The notes beneath the pieces are model-generated. The model searched no databases and was not told where the DNA came from. It was given only the letters and a program-made list of their open reading frames with translations. Of a DNA stretch of 14,101 nt, positions 8,040 through 14,101 are shown piece after piece. Source of the DNA: Deltaproteobacteria bacterium (GTDB lineage Bacteria; Desulfobacterota; DSM-4660; Desulfatiglandales; B25-G16); assembly GCA_019308645.1 (NCBI GenBank), contig JAFDHR010000024.1, positions 1-14,101 on the forward strand, in the 5' to 3' direction. How positions within the stretch are numbered: the stretch's first letter is position 1; every line of letters starts with the position of its first letter. A program made the position numbers and the translations under genes.

Positions 8040-8618
8040 ATGAAAAATATATACAGTAAAACTGCCAAATTATCTTTCTTGATTCGCTCAAGCCCTTTCG
8101 GACCAGTGGCTCTGGTCTGGTCAGTCTATAAAGGCCAGCCTAAAATCTTTCGAGCCTTGCTCTCAACGCCGAATGTGTCGGCCAAACACCAATTGGTCAA
8201 ATTATTTCCAGATTCTGAAGCCGCTACTTGTTCTGAAATTGATGTCATTGCCGATAATATCGAAACATTCTTCAGAGGTGAAGACATACAGTTCTCACTC
8301 CAAATAGTTAGTATGGACCTGTGCTCTGAATTTCAGCAGGAGGTTTTGCTTGCAGAACACGGGATTTTTCGTGGGGCTGTCAGTACCTATCAGCGCATTG
8401 CCAGGCACGTGGGTAGACCGAGGGGAGCTCGCGCAGTCGGAAACGCCCTGGCAACCAATCCATTCCCAATAATAATCCCATGTCACCGTGCTATTCGTAC
8501 GGACCTCACTATCGGAGGGTATCAAGGCGGTATAAAAATGAAACGAACCTTACTTGAAATGGAAGGTATTGATTTCGACGAAACCGGGCGCATTGAAACT
8601 AATAACTTTTATTATTGA
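8040..8618 (+). CDS. ogt: Methylated-DNA-protein cysteine methyltransferase
   Basis: This 192-residue protein carries the complete alkyltransferase active-site region: the Tyr of STYQRIARHVGRPRGARAVG (recognition helix with the arginine finger), the NPFPIIIPCHRAI nucleophile segment with the acceptor Cys at about residue 148, and GGYQGGIKMKRTLLEMEGI near the end. It repairs O6-alkylguanine in DNA by irreversible transfer of the alkyl group to that Cys. The usual PCHRV is PCHRAI here, a mild change that keeps Cys and His. The N-terminal half is divergent, as usual. The start is uncertain: ATG 8040 has a poor ribosome site, and an in-frame GTG at 8013 would add nine residues. It is a single gene, not fused to an AraC-type Ada domain. 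Confidence 0.92.
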   Translation: MKNIYSKTAKLSFLIRSSPFGPVALVWSVYKGQPKIFRALLSTPNVSAKHQLVKLFPDSEAATCSEIDVIADNIETFFRGEDIQFSLQIVSMDLCSEFQQEVLLAEHGIFRGAVSTYQRIARHVGRPRGARAVGNALATNPFPIIIPCHRAIRTDLTIGGYQGGIKMKRTLLEMEGIDFDETGRIETNNFYY

Positions 8619-8639
8619 AATTCACAAAAATCTTTGGAA

Positions 8640-8658
8640 GGCTAACCCGGCAATGAAC
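8640..8658 (+). repeat. 19-nt intergenic repeat, copy 2
   Basis: GGCTAACCCGGCAATGAAC begins 21 bases after the ogt stop and differs at two positions from the copy at 7289-7307. Both copies sit on the same strand at nearly the same distance behind a stop codon. Similarity fades quickly on the right of both, so the shared unit is short. Confidence 0.5.
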
Positions 8659-8663
8659 TCTTC

Positions 8664-8686
8664 CTGAAAAGCGGTTACTTTTTCAG
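8664..8686. other. Small hairpin after ogt
   Basis: CTGAAAA (8664-8670) and TTTTCAG (8680-8686) are perfect 7-bp inverted arms with a nine-base loop. The stem is AT-rich and no T-run follows it, so it is a weak terminator at best. It lies within the 112-bp gap between ogt and the flavoprotein gene. Confidence 0.3.
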
Positions 8687-8730
8687 CAGATTATCACCAA
8701 TCATTATTTAAAAGAAAGGAATAAACGCTC

Positions 8731-9189
8731 ATGAGAAGAAAGGAAAAAGAAATCACCGAAGCGTCAGCCATCGAAGCCATTATCAAGAAATCACTTGTTT
8801 GTCGTCTTGCCTTGTCTGAGGGTAATTTTCCATACATCGTGCCGTTGAGTTTTGGCTATAGAGATAAGATTCTGTATTTCCATGGCCCTCTTAAAGGAAA
8901 GAAGATTGATATCATCAAAAAGAATCAAAACATTTGCTTTGAGTTTGATATAAACACCGAAATTGTAAAAGCTGAAGATGCATGTCATTGGAGTATGAAG
9001 TACCAGAGCGTTATCGGCTTTGGAAAGGCTGTTCTTCTTGAAGATACGGAAGAAAAACGAAAGGCACTCAGCATCATCATGAGTCAATATTCTGATGGAA
9101 CATTCCAGTTTGATGATGCGATATTAAAAAAAACGTTAGTGATCAAGATCGAAATAGAGAGCATGACAGGGAAACAGTCTGAATCGTGA
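8731..9189 (+). CDS. NimA/PNPOx-like flavin-binding protein
   Basis: This 152-residue protein matches the pyridoxamine 5'-phosphate oxidase-like split barrel, NimA-type subgroup. Typical segments are the N-terminal helix (MRRKEKEITEASAIEAII), VCRLALSEGNFPYIVPLSFG (residues 23-42), LYFHGPLKGKKIDII (48-62), the CFEFD strand (69-73), and SVIGFGKAVLL (93-103) near the end. Relatives bind FMN, or sometimes haem, and NimA members reduce 5-nitroimidazoles; the natural substrate is usually unknown. Length is normal. AAGGA at 8716-8720, ten bases before ATG, is acceptable. The next gene starts 50 bp later on the same strand, the closest spacing in this run, so the two may share a transcript. Confidence 0.87.
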   Translation: MRRKEKEITEASAIEAIIKKSLVCRLALSEGNFPYIVPLSFGYRDKILYFHGPLKGKKIDIIKKNQNICFEFDINTEIVKAEDACHWSMKYQSVIGFGKAVLLEDTEEKRKALSIIMSQYSDGTFQFDDAILKKTLVIKIEIESMTGKQSES

Positions 9190-9238
9190 CAAGAAAAAAG
9201 TTTCAGATAAAAATCTCCACAGAATAAATGGGTATTTT

Positions 9239-10108
9239 ATGTGCCGATGTGCTTTCCTTACAATGGATGATTTAAAAGGATACGTCAGCGACGATGAACT
9301 GACTATTGAGTACCTTCACAATGCTGGCTGGACAGTTGAAATGGTTTCTTGGCGTAAGGAGTATAACTGGAGCCAGTTCGATGTGGTGGTAATTCGCACG
9401 ACGTGGGATTACCAGAATGATCCTGATACGTTCCTGTCTGTGCTCGAATCTATTGATTCCTCTAGTGCTCGTCTGGAAAACCCATTGGAGTTAGTGCGAT
9501 GGAATATGCAAAAAACCTACCTGCGCGACATTGCATTGAAAGGTACTTCCATAGTTCCAACTCTTTGGAAAGAGGGAGCGCTGGATACGAAAAAATTAGG
9601 ATCTTTCTTTGACCAGCTCGACACAGAGGAGATTATAATCAAGCCAATCATAGGTGCGAGTGCGGGTCATGCATTTCGCCTTCATCGAAGCCAAAGTAAC
9701 GCCAAGATACCTGTGCTTGAGAAAATATTTGAAAGGCGTGCATATATGGTACAACCTTTCATGCCAAAAATTATAGAGGAGGGTGAATTTTCCCTGATCT
9801 ATTTTGAAGCTGTACTTAGCCATACCATTTTAAAAACCCCAAAGATGAATGATTTTCGCGTTCAGGAGGAGCATGGTGGTAATATACGTTCTGTAGTTGT
9901 TGAGCCAGGGTTGCTACACATCAGTCAACACGTCATTGACTCTCTTCCTCAGATACCGCTCTATGCGAGAGCAGATTTTGTGCGTACCGAACAAAGCACA
10001 TTTGCCTTAATGGAATTGGAGTTGATTGAGCCTGCACTCTATTTCCGAATGGATGCATATTCACCAATGCGATTCGCCCACGCACTAACAACACGGGAAA
10101 GCTGTTGA
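9239..10108 (+). CDS. ATP-grasp ligase, DcsG/glutathione synthetase-like
   Basis: This 289-residue protein fits the ATP-grasp group that includes DcsG of cycloserine biosynthesis and prokaryotic glutathione synthetase-like proteins. Supporting segments are RTTWDY (residues 53-58), the ENPLELVRWNMQKTYL region (80-95), the ATP-binding Lys in IIIKPIIGASAGHAF (132-146), VQPFMPKIIEEGEFSLIYF (171-189), ARADFV (243-248) and the metal-binding MELELIEPALYF (258-269). It should join an acid to an amine or thiol using ATP; the substrates are unknown. No strong ribosome site precedes the ATG, and an out-of-frame ATG lies 11 bases upstream, so the start is moderately sure. It faces the protease gene tail to tail with only 23 bp between stop codons, which leaves no room for a clear bidirectional terminator. 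Confidence 0.86.
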   Translation: MCRCAFLTMDDLKGYVSDDELTIEYLHNAGWTVEMVSWRKEYNWSQFDVVVIRTTWDYQNDPDTFLSVLESIDSSSARLENPLELVRWNMQKTYLRDIALKGTSIVPTLWKEGALDTKKLGSFFDQLDTEEIIIKPIIGASAGHAFRLHRSQSNAKIPVLEKIFERRAYMVQPFMPKIIEEGEFSLIYFEAVLSHTILKTPKMNDFRVQEEHGGNIRSVVVEPGLLHISQHVIDSLPQIPLYARADFVRTEQSTFALMELELIEPALYFRMDAYSPMRFAHALTTRESC

Positions 10109-10131
10109 GGAAATTTCCACACAATCAGTGT

Positions 10132-11457
10132 TTAGAGTGGACGGCCCGACTGTGTGTTTTTTTCAGTGCTCGGTTGGTAATGCGTGGAAGCTGTTGAACC
10201 ATCTTCCATTATATTTTCAAGCCTCTCTATCCTTTCCACCGGTGGTGGATGTGAATCGTTGAACCAGGAAAAAAATGGATGTGGTGCCAAATTCGCCAGG
10301 TTGTCAGCGCTAAGCTTTATCAGGGCATTCTTCATCGGTCCGGCTGTTCCCATTAATTTAACAGCAATATCATCGGCTTCTCTTTCATATTTTCTTGAGA
10401 TAGCTGAGCCTATAGGCCTCATAAAATAGCTAAGAGGGCTTAAAAGGACAGGCACAAGAAACAGGCCGACGTATTCAATCTGTTCCGGGAAACCGAATGT
10501 CTGGTAAATTAGCTGCCAGTTAAGTAATTTCGCTACAATAAACAGCCCAACTAAAGATAGAATCTCTGATAAAACAAGTTGCTTGATAATATGTTTTTTC
10601 ATCCAGTGACCCGTTTCATGGGCAAGAACTGAGAGGATTTCCTCATCAGGATGGGATGCCAAGAGGGTATCAAATAGAACAATCCTTTTAATTCTACCAA
10701 TTCCTGTAAAATAGGCATTGGTGTGTTTACTCCTTTTACCAGCATCCATCTGAAACACCCCTTTAACTGCAAGCCCTGCCTTCCCCATGAGGATAGCGAT
10801 CTTATTTTCGAGTTCTTTATTTGTAATTGGTTCAAATTTATTAAACAGTGGAGCAATCAGCACCGGATATAACCACATAATCAGCAACTCAAACACTGAA
10901 ATAACTATCCATGCGAAAAACCACCAGGCATTTTTAAAATAGAACACCAATATCAGCAGAAAAAAGATAACGATAGCACCCAGAATAAATGAGATAGTCA
11001 TACCCTTAACCCAATCTATGATCCACAATTTAATGGTTTTGGTATTGAATCCGTACCTATCTTCGATCACAAAGGTCCCATAGAGATCAAATGGAATATC
11101 AAGCAGATTAGCAATGATTATAATAATGGCAAAAAAGGCCAGCCCCCCACCTATAAAGCCTATGTGCCAGGCATTTATTATTTCAACGAACCAGGGCAAA
11201 AGGCCAGTCAATAAAATGACAAGTAATAACGCCTGATCAAATAATTTTTCAACAATGCCAAATTTGGTAGAATCTGCTGTATACGATATAATCTTAGAGA
11301 ATTTTTCTTTATCTACTGTATCTTGAAAGACGCGTGGGACATGCTTTCCGTGTCTGCGTAAATGGGTGATATTAATCAGGTTTAGGGCAAGCTGAAACAG
11401 CGATTGAAAGACAAAGGCTGCAAGGAATGCGATGAGCAATGCATTAAACTGGATCAT
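10132..11457 (-). CDS. Ste24-type M48 membrane metalloprotease
   Basis: This 441-residue integral membrane protein has the M48 zinc motif HETGH at residues 280-284 and a third-ligand motif EREAD at 358-362 (Glu358). It has about seven hydrophobic segments, near 5-27, 73-92, 99-119, 153-174, 178-205, 294-312 and 328-346, matching the Ste24/CAAX prenyl protease 1 architecture. The HPPPVERIERL tail (403-413) is also typical of M48 proteins. Bacterial members lie in the inner membrane; their substrates are mostly unknown, and no prenylated CAAX substrate is implied. The ATG at 11457 follows an A-rich leader with no clear Shine-Dalgarno. A 292-bp palindromic element lies 33 bp upstream of the start and may have split it from the endonuclease III transcript. 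Confidence 0.93.
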   Translation of the reverse strand: MIQFNALLIAFLAAFVFQSLFQLALNLINITHLRRHGKHVPRVFQDTVDKEKFSKIISYTADSTKFGIVEKLFDQALLLVILLTGLLPWFVEIINAWHIGFIGGGLAFFAIIIIIANLLDIPFDLYGTFVIEDRYGFNTKTIKLWIIDWVKGMTISFILGAIVIFFLLILVFYFKNAWWFFAWIVISVFELLIMWLYPVLIAPLFNKFEPITNKELENKIAILMGKAGLAVKGVFQMDAGKRSKHTNAYFTGIGRIKRIVLFDTLLASHPDEEILSVLAHETGHWMKKHIIKQLVLSEILSLVGLFIVAKLLNWQLIYQTFGFPEQIEYVGLFLVPVLLSPLSYFMRPIGSAISRKYEREADDIAVKLMGTAGPMKNALIKLSADNLANLAPHPFFSWFNDSHPPPVERIERLENIMEDGSTASTHYQPSTEKNTQSGRPL

Positions 11458-11489
11458 ATTTTTTTAGTCCACGTTTTCTTTCAAAATTG

Positions 11490-11781
11490 GTAACATTTTA
11501 GCTCTTTGAAATTACCTGATGAATGAGCATGGGGATGTCTTTTTTTATCATGCCCTCACAAAGACGAGTCGGTAGGCCGCTTCAAACCAGTGCACACAAA
11601 CAAAGTTCCTAGAAGACAATGACGAGTTGCTTGTGCACATGGTTTGAAGCGGCACGCTGAGGCCCCATGTTAGAGGGCATGATGTAAAAAAAGACATCCC
11701 CATGCTCATGCGTATCACCATGGATACCTATGTGGCCTTTAATAAAGGCCAGGGGGAGTTTTAAAAGAGCTAAAATGTTAC
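11490..11781. mobile_element. 292-bp MITE-like palindromic element
   Basis: The element ends in perfect 18-bp terminal inverted repeats: GTAACATTTTAGCTCTTT (11490-11507) and its complement (11764-11781). Two inner arm pairs continue the palindrome: 11523-11557 with 11673-11709 (35-37 bp, differing by a two-base insertion) and 11576-11596 with 11632-11653. CAAAATTG (11482-11489) and TAAAATTG (11782-11789) directly flank the ends and look like an 8-bp target duplication with one mismatch. It holds no transposase; a 69-codon minus-strand frame is a by-product of the palindrome. A smaller hairpin GGCCTTT/AAAGGCC lies in the right arm. It is best read as a non-autonomous transposon moved in trans. 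The transcript would fold into a very long hairpin between nth and the protease gene. Confidence 0.8.
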
Positions 11782-11796
11782 TAAAATTGCTATATC

Positions 11797-12453
11797 TTAT
11801 GAGAGTGTTTTTTTCCACCGGATCCCCTCTTCACAGAAATCAACGATTTTACATTCCTGATGCCTTGGCCTTCTTGCAACACAGATGGCCCGTCCATGTA
11901 ATATAAAGAGGTTTGAAAAGAGCCTCCATTTCTCTTTTGGAACAATCTCCATAAGATCAAATTCTACCTTGGTGGCGTCTTTGTTGTTGCTCAGCCCGAT
12001 GAGTTTACTCAACCTCAGGACATGGGTGTCAACGACTATGCCAGGGATTCCATATACCTCAGTAAGCACAACATTTGCGGTCTTTCTCCCAATTCCAGGA
12101 AGAGATACCAAGTCCTTAAGGTTGTCCGGCACTTCCCCGTTGAATTTCTCTAATAGAGTGGTGCAGAAGGCCTTGATGGATTTGGCCTTATTTCGAAAAA
12201 ATCCAGTAGATCTAATATCATTTTCCAGTTCAGTAAGATCTGCCCGAGCATAATCTTTTGCAGACCTGTATTTATTAAATAGCACCTTGGTTACCTTATT
12301 TACTCTTTCATCTGTGCACTGGGCCGAAAGGACTGTCGATACCAAAAGCTCCAAAGGGCTCTTAAAGGTAAGGGCAGTTTTGGCATCAGGATATTCCTTT
12401 TCGAGGATCTCGATTATTTGCCTTACCCTGTCTCTGTAATTTTCCTTTCCCAT
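11797..12453 (-). CDS. nth: Endonuclease III
   Basis: This 218-residue DNA glycosylase/AP lyase acts in base excision repair of oxidised pyrimidines. The helix-hairpin-helix LPGIGRKTANVV (residues 118-129) carries catalytic Lys124, and VVDTHV (140-145) carries Asp142. The C-terminal iron-sulfur loop is altered: instead of Cys-x6-Cys-x2-Cys-x5-Cys it reads Cys191-x6-His198-x2-Cys201-x5-Cys207, so one of the four [4Fe-4S] ligands is His. The codon is CAT at 11862-11860. The rest of the protein is of normal length. GAGGG six bases before the ATG supports the start. It lies 72 bp after panE on the same strand, possibly co-transcribed. The stop is 15 bp from the inserted palindromic element. Confidence 0.94.
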   Translation of the reverse strand: MGKENYRDRVRQIIEILEKEYPDAKTALTFKSPLELLVSTVLSAQCTDERVNKVTKVLFNKYRSAKDYARADLTELENDIRSTGFFRNKAKSIKAFCTTLLEKFNGEVPDNLKDLVSLPGIGRKTANVVLTEVYGIPGIVVDTHVLRLSKLIGLSNNKDATKVEFDLMEIVPKEKWRLFSNLFILHGRAICVARRPRHQECKIVDFCEEGIRWKKTLS

Positions 12454-12525
12454 TTATTTCCCTCATCATAAGGTGAGCCTCCTTAAAAAGCGTTCACCTG
12501 GCCAACAGGCAGATCACCAGAATTC

Positions 12526-13479
12526 TTACCTTTGATTGTGGCCAATTATGCCTCTTTGTGTGTAAATTCCCTCTATGACCTTTATTAATCTATAAAGTGT
12601 CTGATTTATCGGCGTTGGGATCCCGTGCTTTTTCCCGAGCTCAATCACCTTTCCTGCAAACATTTCTATCTCCGTTTTCCTTTTAGCCTCGACATCTTGA
12701 AGCATGGAGGTTTTACCCTGTGGTGATAGTGTAGATAGAAATGAATTCCAATTTTCTATATCTTCTTCAAATAAATGGATTCCCTCTGCTTTAGCAATGG
12801 TTATGACTTCCCTCATTGCGGATTCCATGAGCTCTCTGGCCTCTTGAAAATTATGAAAAACCGAATAGGGTGCACTTAATGCGGCCGAGGCCTGATTGAT
12901 TCCCACATTAATCATGAATTTCCACCAAAGGATTCGAATCATATCCTCAGGTATTTCGTATATAATTCCAGCTCGATTAAAAAGGGATTGAACCCTCATG
13001 ACAGGCTCGGTATGATGTAGATTTTTAGCCTCTCCAAAAAATAACTTCCCCTGTTGGGAAAAGGTGATGCTGTTTGCGTGTCTTACCGCATCAATACCGA
13101 CTGCAACACCATACAGCACTTTATCTGCCCCATATGCAACAGCGATCTGTTCTTCACTTTCAATGCCATTCATAATGGATAAAATTAAGGACTTTTCACC
13201 CACCCTGTTCGATATATCCCTGATTGCTTCTTCAAGGTGATGATGTTTGACAGTTACTATGATAAAATCAGATAGTGGTGTCTTTTCTTCCGGTCTGATA
13301 ACATGAAAAAAATAATGCTTTCCATTCACGATCAGCCCTTTTTCTTTCAGCCGGTCATAGCGATCACTTGTAGCCACAAGGGATATGCAATTTTTATCCA
13401 TTTCATAAAATTTGCTCGCATAGCAGGCACCCATGGCTCCAGCACCAATCACTGTTATTGTTTTAATAGGTGTGATCAC
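12526..13479 (-). CDS. panE: 2-Dehydropantoate 2-reductase
   Basis: This 317-residue ketopantoate reductase uses NADPH to convert 2-dehydropantoate to pantoate for pantothenate and coenzyme A synthesis. The N-terminal Rossmann motif is GAGAMG (residues 12-17), followed by VTVKHH (75-80) and the MNG of the substrate/cofactor loop (103-105). The catalytic Lys187 lies in WWKFMINVGINQ, and the C-terminal segment SMLQDVEAKRKTEIEMFAG (258-276) holds the conserved Asp and Glu. Length is normal. The start codon is GTG at 13479-13477, with GGATGG seven bases upstream. No other pantothenate genes lie nearby. Some homologues act on other 2-oxo acids, so the substrate is inferred. A TATAAT box on the minus strand at 13510-13505 is a plausible promoter. 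Confidence 0.92.
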   Translation of the reverse strand: MITPIKTITVIGAGAMGACYASKFYEMDKNCISLVATSDRYDRLKEKGLIVNGKHYFFHVIRPEEKTPLSDFIIVTVKHHHLEEAIRDISNRVGEKSLILSIMNGIESEEQIAVAYGADKVLYGVAVGIDAVRHANSITFSQQGKLFFGEAKNLHHTEPVMRVQSLFNRAGIIYEIPEDMIRILWWKFMINVGINQASAALSAPYSVFHNFQEARELMESAMREVITIAKAEGIHLFEEDIENWNSFLSTLSPQGKTSMLQDVEAKRKTEIEMFAGKVIELGKKHGIPTPINQTLYRLIKVIEGIYTQRGIIGHNQR

Positions 13480-13504
13480 TCAATTTCCATCCGTTACAAT
13501 TTAC

Positions 13505-13535
13505 ATTATACCATTTTTTAAACCCTTTATCACAA
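13505..13535 (-). promoter_or_regulatory. Candidate panE promoter
   Basis: On the minus strand TATAAT (13510-13505) is a perfect -10 box, about 25 bp before the GTG of panE. TTGTGA (13535-13530) is a fair -35 with a longer than ideal 19-bp spacer. A short stem CCCTT/AAGGG (13523-13527 with 13536-13540) overlaps the -35. This is a pattern match only. Confidence 0.4.
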
Positions 13536-13622
13536 AAGGGGGCAGGATTTTTTTAAATGCAAACAATATCCTGGGCAAATGGTTCGGAATTCATCTTACA
13601 TACATCGAGTGGACTGAGAGGA

Positions 13623-13970
13623 TTATAGTTCAACTACTTTAACATGCAGAGAACTCTCAAGCCATCTCGCAACTAATCTTCTGTGACAGAATGCTCCAGG
13701 GGGCTCATGACAGAGCAATATCTTGCCATCCAGATCATTATAGACCTTTCTTGGATCGAGCTTACTCAATGTTTCATTATAATACCTCTGTGTGTAGGCC
13801 TCTTCCGTTATCTTTCCTGCCCTCCACTCTCTAAGAAGATGTAAAGATGGAATCAGATCAGGATATTTCTCAAATCTGTATCCTTTCATAGGCCAGGGAA
13901 AATCGCTCCTTGCAATGCTGACTGTATGTGCTCTATCCTTTGAATCTTTAAAACAACTGGTCCTGATCAT
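13623..13970 (-). CDS. DUF488 family protein
   Basis: This 115-residue protein fits DUF488, a small conserved family. The C-terminal signature LLCHEPPGAFCHRRLVARWL (residues 85-104) with its two Cys and two His is diagnostic. An N-terminal strand (HTVSIARSDFPWP, 15-27) and central helices (LIPSLHLLREW and EEAYTQRYYNETL) are also typical. The Cys/His cluster suggests metal binding or redox chemistry, but no reaction is established. A GAGG site stands about six bases before the ATG, which supports the start. It lies 143 bp upstream of panE on the same strand and is functionally unrelated as far as can be seen. Confidence 0.85.
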   Translation of the reverse strand: MIRTSCFKDSKDRAHTVSIARSDFPWPMKGYRFEKYPDLIPSLHLLREWRAGKITEEAYTQRYYNETLSKLDPRKVYNDLDGKILLCHEPPGAFCHRRLVARWLESSLHVKVVEL

Positions 13971-14054
13971 AATGATCCTCGTTATACTCTATACTCTATT
14001 TTCTTGACCTCTGAAAGTATTTACTATATATTTGTGACTACCCAGGTATCTTGC

Positions 14055-14078
14055 CACAAAGACACAAAGACACAAAGA
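14055..14078. repeat. Three 8-bp tandem repeats
   Basis: CACAAAGA is repeated three times without a mismatch at 14055-14062, 14063-14070 and 14071-14078, followed by a further C. It lies in the AT-rich leader upstream of the DUF488 gene. No ORF crosses it. Such short tandems can vary in copy number by polymerase slippage. Confidence 0.7.
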
Positions 14079-14101
14079 CTATAGAATTATTCTTTATTAA
14101 G

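Noticed and set aside
10109..10131. Bidirectional terminator between the ATP-grasp and protease genes
   Set aside because: Only 23 bp separate the stops and no strong stem with T-runs is seen.
11609..11818. 69-codon minus-strand ORF
   Set aside because: Its frame is created by the palindromic arms of the MITE-like element and runs into the nth 3' end. No transposase motif is seen.

Overview
The window looks like a bacterial chromosome of modest G+C. Genes are compact, most have Shine-Dalgarno sites, and the intergenic gaps are long and rich in repeats. Carbamate kinase, ornithine carbamoyltransferase and arginine deiminase together suggest an organism that can ferment arginine without oxygen. 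Gene content and repeat style would fit an uncultured anaerobic lineage (Desulfobacterota- or Planctomycetota-like). That placement is inference; no rRNA or tRNA is present to anchor it.

Layout. (1) Positions 1-1109 are non-coding on the plus strand. On the minus strand this reads as the 5' part of a group II intron: a GTGTG 5' end at 1109, about 700 nt of structured RNA, then a maturase-like start that stops after 44 codons. A nested palindrome lies at 10-90. (2) At 1404-2138 is a short-chain dehydrogenase/reductase. (3) At 2139-2638 is a repeat island with six copies of a CCCC(A)GTTGAA motif, then a 43-codon ORF whose stop overlaps the arcC start. (4) At 2639-5924 is an arginine deiminase cluster in the order arcC, argF/arcB, arcA. 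(5) At 6067-10108 are six unrelated single-domain genes on the plus strand: cupin, HD-domain protein, DUF4442 hotdog protein, O6-alkylguanine-DNA alkyltransferase, NimA/PNPOx-like flavoprotein and ATP-grasp ligase. A 19-nt sequence recurs just after two of them. (6) At 10132-13970, all on the minus strand, are DUF488, ketopantoate reductase, endonuclease III and a Ste24-type membrane protease. A 292-bp palindromic MITE-like element with a probable target duplication sits between the last two.

How the genes work together. The arc genes form one pathway: arginine to citrulline plus ammonia, citrulline to ornithine plus carbamoyl phosphate, and carbamoyl phosphate to ATP. No arginine/ornithine antiporter lies in the window. 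The 6-10 kb run has no evident shared pathway and looks like a string of accessory acquisitions. The minus-strand genes are unrelated housekeeping functions (pantothenate synthesis, base excision repair, membrane proteolysis).

No clear new defence or biosynthetic system was found. The best leads are the MITE-like element, the truncated group II intron, the CCCCAGTTGAA repeat island, a Cys-to-His change at an iron-sulfur ligand of endonuclease III, an HCLP-to-HPLP change in the carbamoyltransferase, and the recurring 19-nt sequence.
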